Below are positions 21,901-33,230 of a DNA stretch of 64,000 nt, one piece after another; positions within the stretch are counted from its first letter, which is position 1; each line of letters opens with the position of its first letter. The notes beneath the pieces were generated by a model that did not search any database, was not told where the DNA came from, and worked only from the letters and a program-made list of their open reading frames with translations. The position numbers were made by a program, and so were the translations under genes. Source of the stretch: Lunularia cruciata (Eukaryota; Streptophyta; Marchantiopsida; Lunulariales; Lunulariaceae); NCBI GenBank assembly GCA_948567375.1, contig OX419761.1, positions 33,234,501-33,298,500 on the forward strand. The letters are read 5' to 3'.

Positions 21901-22439
21901 ACCTCTTCTGCAGGTGCTAATTTTTTTGTTGTTCAGCGTCTTCCTGCACTGTCATTAAACTCCTAGCACATGCAAGTGAGAACACGAACACCAACGTTAG
22001 TCAAAATCCACCCTGCTTGACATTGCAGCTATTCAAAGGAAAACTGCATACCAACATGATTAAGACTCCACATCAAGCTCCCTGCAATTACTTGTCTCCC
22101 CAGGCAACCTTGGACAACAGCATTCAGAAGTATCAGCGTAGTGAAGTGCATACTCTGCTCCAATGTCCCACTAACCAGCCAAGACGCAATAGCTCCATCA
22201 GTGCAGTTAATGCAAACGAAAGTTACAGCCTGAAGGTTTTAGAGCGAATTTGGTGCGCATTTCAAACTAGACTAAGCAAATCAGTAAATAGAGATACAAT
22301 GTCCCCAACTATAAAGCAAAGACACGGGAATGTAGTATCTCACATAGGAATAGAAGTGATGCTTCGTCAACGTCAACATTGTTACTACCCTTTCTTTCAG
22401 CAGCCTCTGACATGCTGTACCCAACAGGTAAACTCCATA

Positions 22440-23521
22440 TCTTCGGTTCACAAAAGTAGGTCAATCCATAAAATCCTCAAGTAGGCATTTGATCTGCACT
22501 CCAGGACTGGAGACCTGACCATCTCATTCTCCAAACTCTGCAAAAGAAAGATCAGTATCAGCAATTCCCGTATAGCACAGTATTTCGGCCAGTATCAGCA
22601 AGTATCAGGAAGAATGACAAACTCGCAATCTCCTGCGCGTTGGAAGCTGTTTCCTGACGAAGTAAACAGTGACAGCGACTGACTGATTTACGCACTCCAG
22701 CTTTCCTCGAGCTTATACGAATGACTCATTAGACGATTCCCGCCTTATCAGAGAAGAACTTCAGAAATATACCTGGGCAGCAGCAAGACTGGTTACAGTG
22801 AAGTGAAGTTGATCAGCAACTTCCTCGGCGGAGATCAAATCTTTCTTCCATTTCTCAATGATCTGGATACGTGAACGAAGTCAGGTTAAGTCAGGCAAAG
22901 GATGAAATCTGCACAGGAACGAACAGCGTTCGGAATTTCCTAACAATTATATATGTAAACAATGAACTGCACTTACCTGGAGTTCGGCTCGGGGATTTTC
23001 AGCTTCATGAAGAGCAGATTGAAGTTGCTCCCGCAATTCTTGGCCAAGTGTTGCCTCCACGTTCCAACGGTCCTCATTCTGCATACAGTGGGTCGATAAG
23101 GACCACAGAGAGGACAACCTGAAGGCGACCCGGTGAAAGAGCGTGCCAACTCCAGGACTGGAGACCTGACCATCTCATCCTCCAAACTCTGCAAGAGAAA
23201 GATCAAATGAGCAAGTTCGGTAAGGAAGTATCAGGAAGAATTAAAAACACAAGTAGGATGGAGAAAATGGAGCTCGCTGAACCAGAGCACATATCAAACT
23301 CGCTGTGAGTAAGGGTGATCTTCCCTTACCTGGAAACAGTGTATCATGAAGAGAAGATAATTCGGAAAAGGAACCACCGGTGGGGTCGCATACTCGGCAA
23401 CTTTGGCCTTCTTGACATGCGTTCGACTGAACCCCCGCCATTTAGACTTCATAACCACACGCAATGCTTTCTTCTGCTGCTGCTGCAACAATTCCACTAC
23501 TGATCCTGCCATGTTTGCCAT
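22440..23521 (-). pseudogene. unrecognised multi-exon gene or gene fragments
   Basis: Splice-consistent minus-strand segments: about 23332-23521 (MANMAGSVVELLQQQQKKA start; donor CAG|GTAAGG), 23150-23206 (SLEDEMVRSPVLE), 22981-23080 after acceptor TATGCAG (NEDRWNVEATLGQELREQL, then SALHEAENPRAELQ; donor CAG|GTAAGT), 22774-22863 (IIEKWKKDLISAEEVADQL; donor CAG|GTATAT) and 22445-22540 (SLENEMVRSPVLE to a TGA). The SLE(D/N)EMVRSPVLE exon occurs twice. The helical, Glu/Gln-rich pieces suggest a coiled coil. I do not recognise the protein and the exon chain is tentative. Confidence 0.35.
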
Positions 23522-23950
23522 CCCTCTCTACAGCAACCATGTTCTTTCGTGGACAAAAAAGGTCCTAACAAAACTTGAAAGAAGCAATCTATACAGATGC
23601 ATATATACCATACCCACACGTCATGTTCCATTGTATTCTGAAACAGCTAACCTCAGCTCAAGAGAACTTCCTGTTCCCAGGTCAAGATACCAGAATAACT
23701 TGCTACAATGTGTGACCAAAAAATCCAGATTTTACTAAAATGTCTCACCTCATTGTCGCACTTCACAAAAGCGTTTTATTATAAACAATGTTACGCATCA
23801 AGCCTGTTCGAGCACGTGAAGACTTCAGCACAAAACACTTTGACTTTGACCGGTGTTGTTGCTCGTGGAAAGACTACGTATAATTGATCATGTGAAAATA
23901 CATCTGCTGAAAGATGTAAACCAACGTATGATTGACCATGTGAAAATACA

Positions 23951-26377
23951 TCAACCAACAGGAGAAAGTGATTGGCCTCGAGCTTTGTTAATAGTCATGG
24001 CATAAACAAGATAGAAAGGAAATTGCCATCTAGAGAGTGGAAAAGTTAATCCAAGGTAATTAATGCGTGAAATTAAAAAATTATTACCTACTATTTTACC
24101 TATGATAATTTCAGCATTACCAACTTGTCTTGTACATTGTCTAATGATAAGACGGATTCCGTTGCATAACCCAACAGAAGGATTCAAATTTCACAGTAAT
24201 ATTATAGGAGCTCCAACTTTATTAGAAAATCTATGTGATGGCAAACCACCTAATACTGTTTAAATACTCAATAGGAATTGTGGCACCAACTTCAATATCT
24301 TCTGCTTGATCAAAATTAAAATAATCATGTTAATCCCCTAGTAACAACTTTAAAATAAATTTGTTGATCAACTTCATCAATACGAGGAGCCAGAATTGCA
24401 CATTCACTCAAATATTTGGTTGATATACACTCTTCTACTCCAAGCTAAACAACAGCAACCAAATATTATTTGTTCTCGGACGGCACGACCATCATTTTTG
24501 GACAATGCATAAATTCCTTATTAAGCAAAGGAAGATTTTCACCACCAAGGCGAAGGAGCCATTCAGAGAAATTGCTATTATCAAGATCATTATAAATAAT
24601 TGTGTACATCATTTACACGCATTTTTGGTCGTAAATGGAAAATATATGGGAAAACATGAACTGCTCTGTATAAGTGAATCCTTGATGAAGAGACGATGTC
24701 TGCTCTAGTCCCCTTTGGCATAAAAGGGAGAACTTGACAAAATTCACCAGAGAGAACAAAATCAATTCCACTAAAAACAATATCTTTATTAGTAAGATCA
24801 CGCAACGTATATCAACCACTTCAAAAGCAAACTTGTTAGTACCGGGAGTTTTATCCCAAAAGGATCAACTTAGTTTGACGAATCAATTCTGCTAATACTT
24901 TATTTTGTAATTTTACAAATAGAAGGATGAGCAAGTCCTATTGGTATCTTGAAATAAGAATGAGTTGTGCAGCCCCGTCAACAACAAATGCAATATCCTC
25001 ACGTGACCTTATAGTTTTTAAAATCGAAATTTCAAAATATGTTTTACTTGTTCCATCTAGTCCATCAATAAAAATTAAAAGAGCCTACTTTCTCTAGCTA
25101 TATAAACATTAATAACAGCATCATATAGAGCTCATTGATCAGTATTAAGACCTGAAACCCAGTCTTAACAGATTCAAAAAATTGTTCAATTGGATAATTA
25201 AACTCTGCCTCTATTAATCTATTTGTTCCAAAATGTTCAAGAGATACAACAACAAGAAGCGGAAGATTATAACTTTTAAGAGATTTACCAAAATTTCCAC
25301 GAGAAATTTGTAAATAATGTAACCTTAAACTTTCTATTTTTTCAAGAGAAGAATCATTTGGATACCATTTTATTGCAATGAATTTACAAATCCTCACTGG
25401 TATGTATTCTGTATACATCCCAAATCGCACATGGATCCCCTAGGATACCATACGTCAATATTGTTACAAAATGAGTACGTAATTGAGCACCTTTTTGTTT
25501 TCCAACGGGCTTCATTCAAACATTGACTCCACTCTTCGTAAGAACCATATAACCCAAATGCAACACATGCAACTTGTAAGTTGTAATGTACTATGAACAT
25601 ATTCATGCACACTACGAGGATGTTCAAAAGAATTGCACCTTTAATTTTAGTCAATAAAATACGTTAAAAACAAATTTCACCCGCAGCGGAACTAAGAAAA
25701 TAAAGACGCCCAATGGAAACTCCTCATTTTTGTATAGTCCATTTCTTGCTACTATTATTCCTCACCAATTCTGAAAGAAAATCAGAGTACGTGATTTCTT
25801 TTGCTCTTGGAAATTTGATGTTAGCTTTGATATTGTCCATTAAGGTTTTTGGTTTTTTTTTTTGGTTTTTCTCTACAGTAAATGTCTAAAAAATACCTAT
25901 ACTATCATTATATATAATTTGATGTTTATTAAAATCATGAATAGCAGGTCGTGTCACAGATGGTGAACCATCATGCATTTTAAATGATATAATCACCAAT
26001 ACCCTAGAAACATGCCTTCCATCAAGATATTGTCTAATTTCATTATGTTCTTGATTTTGTTGACAATTCAATAACAGTTCTCTGTTATTGAATTCAAAAA
26101 CAGTTGTTGCTCGATCTGGGTCTTTATACATATGCTTATAAATATATTTCACTGCAGAAGGAAACAAACATGTCCGCGCAACAAAATTCAATCCTAGTCC
26201 CAAGGTGAATGAATAGTTCGATATTATACAAAGGAATTCGTACCAAATATATATGAGTTCCTTGAGGCGAGAGAAACAATAAAAAGAGAAGCAACCTATG
26301 TCTATTGAAAGTAATTTATAAATAGCATGTATTATTGAACATGGACCAAATTTCACTATGCATATAGAATATGACAA
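23951..26377 (-). mobile_element. Helitron relict: RepHel helicase fragments
   Basis: N-terminal part at 25886-26377: KYIYKHMYKDPDRATTVFEF, EIRQYLDGRHVSR and QIIYNDS, typical of the Helitron Rep region. Middle at 25394-25654: ACVAFGLYGSYEEWSQCLNE, typical of the stretch between Rep and helicase. Further pieces at 25098-25430 and 24590-24819 (FSGIDFVLSGEFCQVLPF, with VLSGEFCQ resembling the helicase DFRQ block). C-terminal helicase motif at 23951-24187: FPFYLVYAMTINKARGQSL. Many frameshifts and stops make it non-functional. No 5'-TC or CTRR-3' end was identified with confidence. Confidence 0.82.
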
Positions 26378-26450
26378 CCAATGTGCACTGAGAAAGCCAA
26401 CTCATAAACAAAAATTATGAAATATGCAATATGATAGCATCGGAAAAAAA

Positions 26451-27109
26451 TTGAAAGAATCGACCACAAACAAATGGTCAACCAAGACTAATCCAGAAAT
26501 GTAGAATTATAAAAAAAAACGTAATCGATAGGTCAACATAAAATAAACGGAAAGCAAAGCATGCAAGGAAGTATTAAACTGAATTCTTTAGTGATGGATG
26601 TCTAAAATCAGCCTCTATTTTGGAGGGCATGTTTAGGAGTGCAAGATCTTAGCTATGAGGCATTTCAATAAAAAAGAAACACTTTTCAACTTCTCTCTCT
26701 TCTTTAGGTAAAAACATTTTCTAGTGCTTGCTCTAGCCTTATCCATATTCTACTTAGAAGGAGTGCATTCCTTGCTGCTCTTGATGGATTCCTATTCTGT
26801 CAAAGTTGCTTTAATAGTATGACAGTGATTTTGACAATCTTCAATAAGTAGAATTTGTCTCAAGCAAAGGTACCTGAGAGTACGAAGAGTCAACTCATAT
26901 ACCACAATTGTGAAGTATACATATATAAAACTATCACAAACAATCGGAAACAAACGATAGCAAATGGTAAACAAAATTCAATCTTGATCTCCGATCCGAC
27001 GGTGATAAGGTGAACAAACTAAAACGAACGAATAGTTCAATATATACAAAGAAACCCGTACCAATCATAAATGAATTCCTTGAGCTGACGGACCCGATCA
27101 AGCAACCTA
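26451..27109 (+). repeat. dispersed repeat, family R, copy 3 (left part)
   Basis: Contains ATTCTTTAGTGATGG, CTAGTGCTTGCTCTAGCCTT, GACAATCTTCAATAAGTAG, CTCAAGCAAAGGTACC and CAAATGGTAAAC, closely matching 7092-7440. It is cut at the TTTCTATTGAAAT target site by the non-LTR element and resumes after 30909. Confidence 0.72.
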
Positions 27110-27643
27110 TTTCTATTGAAATAGGTTCTCACCTCTTATAGATATCAATTACAATTACAAATGCGGTCGCTGCGGGAGGAGTTGCGGGGAGAGTGTGGAG
27201 ACGGGAGAGGAGAGGGAGAGACGTGAGACAATTTTGATAAAATCTGAGTGCTCTCTAGCATGTAGCCTTCGAGTGAATAGACTATTCTCTTCGTTTTTCA
27301 ATTTCGGTTCCATTGGCACCTAGATTGAAGACTATGGAGAATGGAGTAGAAAGTTATGAAGTTTTTTAGTTTTTTTAGGGTTGAGAGTGATCATTATACA
27401 TTGAGAGTGATGGGTTGTGAATTTTCATTTCTAATCTCTAGGTTTTCATGATTAAGTTCCATGGGAATTTAATTTGAAAATTTTGAAGACAGAAATTGAA
27501 AGTTATAGGAGTTTATAGATTTTAGGGTTGTGAGAGAGATTGTTTTCTTATGTGAGTTGGGATGTGAGGGGTTGTGGTTTTGCAGATATGGGGAGATATG
27601 GAGAGGAGTATCATGTGTTACTATCATTATTCTTGTGCTAGCC

Positions 27644-30600
27644 ATGGCTACACCTTCCCATGTGGGGTCGCCTAGAGCGGGTCGGGATACACCATGCCCG
27701 GTGTGTCACCGACGCTTTACCTCGCAAGGGGTAAAGACCCATGTGGGAAGGATGCACAAGGACTATGATTGGACCACTTGGGATGCCCACATGAGACGAG
27801 CGACCACATCGACAGCAATGACACTCGGGATTACGCACGCTTCTTCTATACCTTCGTTGATCGTTCCAGGGATACCGATCGAGTCGTGGGAGTGGTTAGC
27901 TTCTCAGGCGGGTTGCATTTTGGGGTTATTTGAGACTAGTTTTCCATGTCCACGTCTATTCCATAGGCTACCCCGCACACTCCATGATGAGGCTAGACAG
28001 GCTTTTCGCCTACCACTGGATCGTTTGGCACGTGATCCCTTGGACGAGTTAGCGTGGTTCCTATTCCTCCTACTCCCTCGATGGTGTCTTCGTTATGCTA
28101 GAGGGGGACGTGCGGGGCATAGAGAGGTGGCGGCTAGATTTCGTCGATTCCGAGCGGGGGATTGGGCAGCCCTTCAGGAGGAGTCTGTTAGGGCTACATG
28201 ATTTAGGAGACAGACATCGCCACAGGATACCACAGATTCCACTCGATTACGACGATGTAGGACATTGGGTCAGGCGGGAGAGTTTAGTAGAGCAGCACGA
28301 GCGCTACACCCTCTGTCTATAGCGAGTCCTACTGATGAGACCACTCTTCCCTACGCTCATTGCATCCTATAGCAGTAGAGGGACTACCACTAGAGGTCTT
28401 AGATTATCAGCCGGAGCAGCCTTTATGTCTTGATAGGTCGCTATTTGCACAAGCATTGTGCACTGCCCCTCGCCTTTCCTCAGGAGGCTTGTCAGGGATG
28501 GTTTATGAGCACCTTAGAGATTGCTTCCAGGCAGATGATCCTTCTAGTGGTTTTACCGAGTTGTTTTAGGTGGCTGCAGCAGTAGCGAGAGGAGATATTC
28601 CTATGTCTGTTAGTCGGGTCTTAGGTGCTAGTCGACTTCTCGCGATCGAGAAGGACACGGGAGGCATTAGACCGATTGCTATTGGAGAGATCTTTTTGCG
28701 TTTGGTCAGTCGTACCATTGTCCTTCAGCGTCGTTCTCACTTTCGATAGCACCTTAGTCCACATCAGTTTGGAGTAGCTACACCTGGAGGATGTGAGGCT
28801 ATATCTCTAGGCATTAGAGCACTCCTAGATATCCATCCGGAGTAGGTCATCCTACAGGTGGACGTTGAGAACGCTTTTAATAGCGTCTCACGTGCATCCA
28901 TCTTTAGAGAGCTTAGGGAGGCTGGTGGATCCTTGGCGAGTCTCATTCCTTTTGTGCGGTCTTTTTATGGCTCTCCTGCTTCCCTTTACTACCAACATGG
29001 TGGTTCACAGGAGGGAGTCACCGTCTTGGAGTCAGCTGTTGGTACACGTCAGGGAGATCCTTTGGGGGGGCCTTTATTTGCCATGGCTCACTTTAGAGCT
29101 CTCCTGTCTACTACTTTGGCCATGCCAGGTTGTGTATTTCCATCCTTGGCAGATGATACACACATCGTAGGCCCTATAGATCAGATTAGGCAGGCCTTTG
29201 ACTACTTGACTACCGAGCTACATCTAGTAGGCTTGAGAGTCAAGGTGTCAAAGTGTAGGGCATGGTCCCCTTTAGGTATCCCTCCCCACCTTGAGCTTCC
29301 AGAGGGGTGTATCACATCCACAGAGGGACTTCGTGTTCTTGGAGTGCCAGTAGGATCGGAGGATTTTGTCACACGCTTCTTGGACACTGCCCTTGCAGAG
29401 GATGTTCTCCATGTGGATGACCTTCCATTACTAGGAGATCCGCAGGTGGCATTTGGTATACTCTCTTCTAGTATTGCTTGTCGACCATCCTACCTCATCC
29501 GTATAGTTCCCCCCTCATCGTCCTTCCTATCACGTCTGAGAGCATTTGATAGGAGGATTATGGGAGTCTTTGGTGATATTATTGGACCAGGGACTTTTGA
29601 GTGTGTGACAGGGGATTTGGCACGTAGACAGACGGCTCTGCCAATCTCATGTGGTGGGGTTGGCTTGCTTTCTATGGAGGAGATGGCACCTATAGCGTTT
29701 TTGGGTAGTTGGGCTCTCTCGGCACCCCTACTTGCCTCTCGTTTTGTGGTTGCTGATAGGCCAGTTTTGGAGACTTATGTGACAGAGGTGGAGGGAGGAT
29801 CCTTTTCTCTCCAGGTGTTATTGCGGCAGACGAGAGATAGTCTATCTCCACGAGCACGAGAGGGTTTTCCACCGTTTGCTTCACTATCGTCAGATTGGAC
29901 TAGAGGTCTACAGTCTTCCTTGATGGAGCGACAGTGTGAGCATACGCTACATTCTCTCTTAGTTGACTTGTCCATTCCTCAGGCTACTAGAGCACGTCTA
30001 CGCTCTTGCTCCGGCAAGGGTGCAGGCTCGTGGATCCTAGCTCGACCATGCATTAGGGCTTTCCGACTCGCACCGGCTACTTTCTCTACAGCGATGAGGT
30101 TTCGCCTAGGTTTGGTCCACCCATCTGCATCTTCACTACTCACTTGTGAGTGTGGTTCTACACTAGATGCAGCGGCGGTCCACATGACACGGTGTCCTTT
30201 TGGAGGACAGAGGATAGCTACCCATGATGCCATTAGAGACATAGTGTTTGCTATGGCACGAGAGAGTGGATACTTGGCTTGGAGGGAGCGTTCGTATGCG
30301 TTGCAGACGACACGTGTCAGGGTAGACTTATACTTGGTCCGAGATGATCAGGTGACAGTAGCGGATGTCGTGGTGACGGACCCTACGTGAGATACAGTTT
30401 CGGAGGGAGTGATTACCCATCCCCCTGGATGGGCGGCGAGTGCAGCAGCAGGTCGCAAGGTCTCCAAGTATAGGGGCATGCAGCGAGGTCACCTCTTTGT
30501 TCCTCTAGCCTTGGAGTTATATGGAGCGATGGACACGGCATTTGACACATTTGTCAGGGAGTGCGCGAGAGCTTATCATGTTAGGCGGCAGGGGGTACCA

Positions 30601-30810
30601 CTCTCACTCTCATACTTTGTAGCTTACTTTAGACAGCGTGTATCCATTGCTCTACAGAGGGCAGTGGCTGGTGCAATCCATAGGAGAGCAATCACACTAG
30701 GTGATGTTTCTTCGGATGCTCCAGTTGTGTGTAGACCGTACGACTTGCATAGCTCGGATATCTTAGGTGCGGTAGGGCAGATTTCTCATACAGACTCTAT
30801 TGGGGCTTAG
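27644..30810 (+). pseudogene. non-LTR polyprotein: zinc finger, RT, zinc knuckle, RLE endonuclease
   Basis: Likely start MATPSHVGSPRAG at 27644. A C2H2 finger (CPVC then H-x4-H, C-x2-C-x11-H-x4-H) lies at about 27692-27754. After a TGA (28199-28201) and a frameshift near 28350, RT follows: GGIRPIAIGEIFLR, ATPGGCEA, QVDVENAFNSV (motif A), GTRQGDPLGGPLFA (motif B), and PSLADDTHIVG (motif C; catalytic ADD at about 29149-29157). C-terminal CECG...H-x3-C knuckle (C-x1-C-x9-H-x3-C) at about 30148-30198, then RLE residues RVDLYL, VADVVVTDP and a downstream GRKVSKYRG lysine motif. TAG stops at about 28567, 28747 and 28846, and a TGA near 30388. All catalytic motifs are preserved. Confidence 0.86.
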
Positions 30811-30896
30811 CCCCATGTTACCTTTTTTGTCTCTCCCTTGTACGGCTTGATGGGGTCTTCCCATCCTTCATTTTTCCTGCGCGGTCGCCTTTTTCC
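30811..30896 (+). other. 3' untranslated tail of the non-LTR element with two hairpins
   Basis: The ORF stop lies inside GGGGCTTAGCCCC (5-bp stem, 3-base loop, just upstream of this tail). GATGGG-GTCTT-CCCATC (6-bp stem) follows at about 30850-30866. Both regions recur in the other tail copies of this family in the window and may be the RT recognition structure. Confidence 0.6.
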
Positions 30897-30909
30897 TTTC
30901 TATTGAAAT

Positions 30910-31290
30910 GTAATTTATAAATAGCATGTATTAGTAAACATTGACCACATATAACTATGTGTATAGAATCTTCAACCAATGTGAACTCAAATTATATGAG
31001 TTCTTTAAGGTGACGAAACAAAAATAAGAAAAGCAACCTATGTCTATTGAAATGTAATTTGTAAATAGCATGCATTATTAAGCATCGACCACGTACACGT
31101 ACATCTATCGTATAGAATCTGTCACCCAATGTGTACTGAGTACACGAAAAGGCAACTCATGAACAAAATATGCGATATGGCACAATCTGAAACATACTGA
31201 AAGAATCGACAACAAACAAATGGTAAGCCGAGACTAATACAGAAATGCACAATTATATATATATATATATAACTAATCACAAGGTAGTCA
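30910..31290 (+). repeat. dispersed repeat, family R, copy 3 (right part)
   Basis: Two versions of TATTGAAATGTAATTT(A/G)TAAATAGCATG (30901 and 31048) and AATCGACAACAAACAAATGG near 31200, all with relatives at 26300-26470. A short (AT)n at 31256-31271. Confidence 0.6.
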
Positions 31291-32184
31291 TAAACAGCGA
31301 ACCACTCAACTCGTTCTTGCCCAAAGCGACCGTCTCCAAGTTTGTACGGTGATATAAATCTCCCAGGTTAAGACCAGTGAAGTGGTTACGATAAAGGTCC
31401 AGTTCTTTCGATTTTCAGGCTTTAAAGAAGCTTGGATTGCAGAGGCCAAAAAGAAAGAAGAAGACGTCCCAAGCAGATTGCATCCTGCACATGCAAGCTA
31501 GATACATTGAATATGTCTGCAGATAAACGTGTGAAGTTGTGTGTTGATGCCACCAATTTATGAAGGTTATTCTTTGAACCAAAACTCCATGGAATATCTA
31601 TCACCATGCAAACGAAATTCAGCTTGTGGAAGGTAACGGAGAGAAGCGGAGAAAATACATGGGCATGAGACCGTACTTGCATAAGATCATAGACTTACAA
31701 TCCATCTACCATGGTAAAATGATATCTAAGAGTACGTACAGAATATAAAATGCTCCTCTTGGGATATCTCAGCCTAAATGTATTAAAAAAAAAAAAAAAC
31801 ATATTTAGAGTAGAACGTAATATGATTGTCATTGACAAGGAGATCTTCCTCGATATTATAGATACAAAGCCTTAAATACAAAGTTCTGTATGTTTGGAGA
31901 GGTTACATGAGAGCTTGAGGTTCTATCATAATTATATGATGTGGATTATTATATTATCATATAATACGTTTAGAAAGGATGCATGAGAGCTAGACGTCTA
32001 TTAATCGAAAAAGTATAATTGTCAATTTTTATCTGCTCTAGATAATGAATCCTCTATTCTACATAGCATGGGTTATTGCAATCTATTGTAGAGCAATTCG
32101 ATTAGGTGATGTTTTGTTGAGCACTCTCCCACTCTCGTGGTTTGTATGTGACCTATCATTCTAAATCTAAAGTAGATAAAAACA
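31291..32184. other. non-coding stretch
   Basis: AT-rich sequence without a recognisable gene. An A run lies at about 31784-31799. Confidence 0.4.
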
Positions 32185-33230
32185 CACTACTACTCAATGC
32201 TTGCTCCAGCCTTAAACACATTCTATTCAGAAACGACGTATTCCTTCCTATTTTGTCCCGATCGCTCCAACAGTAGGATAGAGATTTTGACAATTTTCAA
32301 TAAACAGAATTCATCTCAAGCAAAGGTATATGAGAATACGGAGAGTCAACTCATATACAGAATTGTGAAGTATGCATATATGAAACTATCAGAAACAGTC
32401 GGAACACACTGAATGAATCGACAACAAATGGTAAGCCGAGACCAATACAGAAATGTTCAAACTGAATGAATCGACAGCAAATGGTAAGCGGAGACTAGTA
32501 CAGAAATGTTCGATCGAATGAAACGCAAATCGCAAGGTAAACGTAAAGCAAGGCATGCAAGAAAGTACTAAACCAAATTCTTTAGTGATGGATGTCCAAA
32601 ATGAGCCTCTTCCAGAGAGCGATAGATGATCTGAGGTAGCCGAACTAAAATTACCAACCTCAACCAACCTTGTGTAATAAACTTAAATATATGTGGGCGA
32701 TATAAAACATGGAATTGTCAATACATGGAACTTCTCTGAAGCAAACGGTATCTAATGCGAATAGGTTTAGTGCCAAAGAGCATCCACTCTAAAAGATTAG
32801 ATGATTCGTGTGCAAAATAAAACATGGCATCTTCAATAAGTAGAACTTCTGTGAAGCAAAGGTATGTGGGGTGAATAGGTTTAGTTCCAAACTGCATCCA
32901 CTCTAAAACATAAGATCATATGTGTGCTAAATAAAACATGGCATCTTCACTAAATAGAACTTCTCTGAAGCAAAGGTACATGATCGGAATAGATTTAGAT
33001 CCCAATTGCATCCACTTTAGAATACTAGATCAATGATTGTCAGATTTCATCGGCATCCACAGTCTAGTTATGCTAGTTTGCTTATTACCAACCTCACCCA
33101 TCTTTCTAAAATAAACATAAATGGATGTACATGGATGGTTGAAGTGCATGCCAATATTGCAAGATTCTTGACATTGCCAATCATGATTCTAAAAAGGAAT
33201 TTTGATGTAATAAAAAAAGAAAGCAAATGA
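32185..33230 (+). repeat. dispersed repeat, family R, copy 4
   Basis: Repeats the family blocks in long form, including GCCTT..CACATTCTATTCAGAAA, CAATTTTCAATAAACAGAATT and GTCAACTCATATACAGAATT. A 53-bp tandem unit beginning CTGAATGAATCGACA occurs twice at 32409-32514. Three versions of a block ending ACTTCTCTGAAGCAAA.GGTA follow between 32725 and 32985. A (GT)8 run lies just outside at 33271-33286. Confidence 0.7.

Larger units (their letters stand above)
27123..30896 (+). mobile_element. full-length non-LTR retrotransposon with restriction-like endonuclease
   Basis: A 13-bp direct repeat TTTCTATTGAAAT lies at 27110-27122 and 30897-30909, giving a 3774-bp element with target-site duplication. 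The flanks join sequences that are continuous in the related repeat at 26250-26330 (CTATTGAAA then GTAATTTATAAATAGCATG). Coding order: C2H2 zinc finger, RT, C-terminal zinc knuckle and a PD-(D/E)xK-type endonuclease. There is no APE-type endonuclease, in contrast to the L1 and RTE elements usual in plants. The architecture fits R2/NeSL/Utopia-like RLE elements. It has several stops and one frameshift. Confidence 0.88.
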
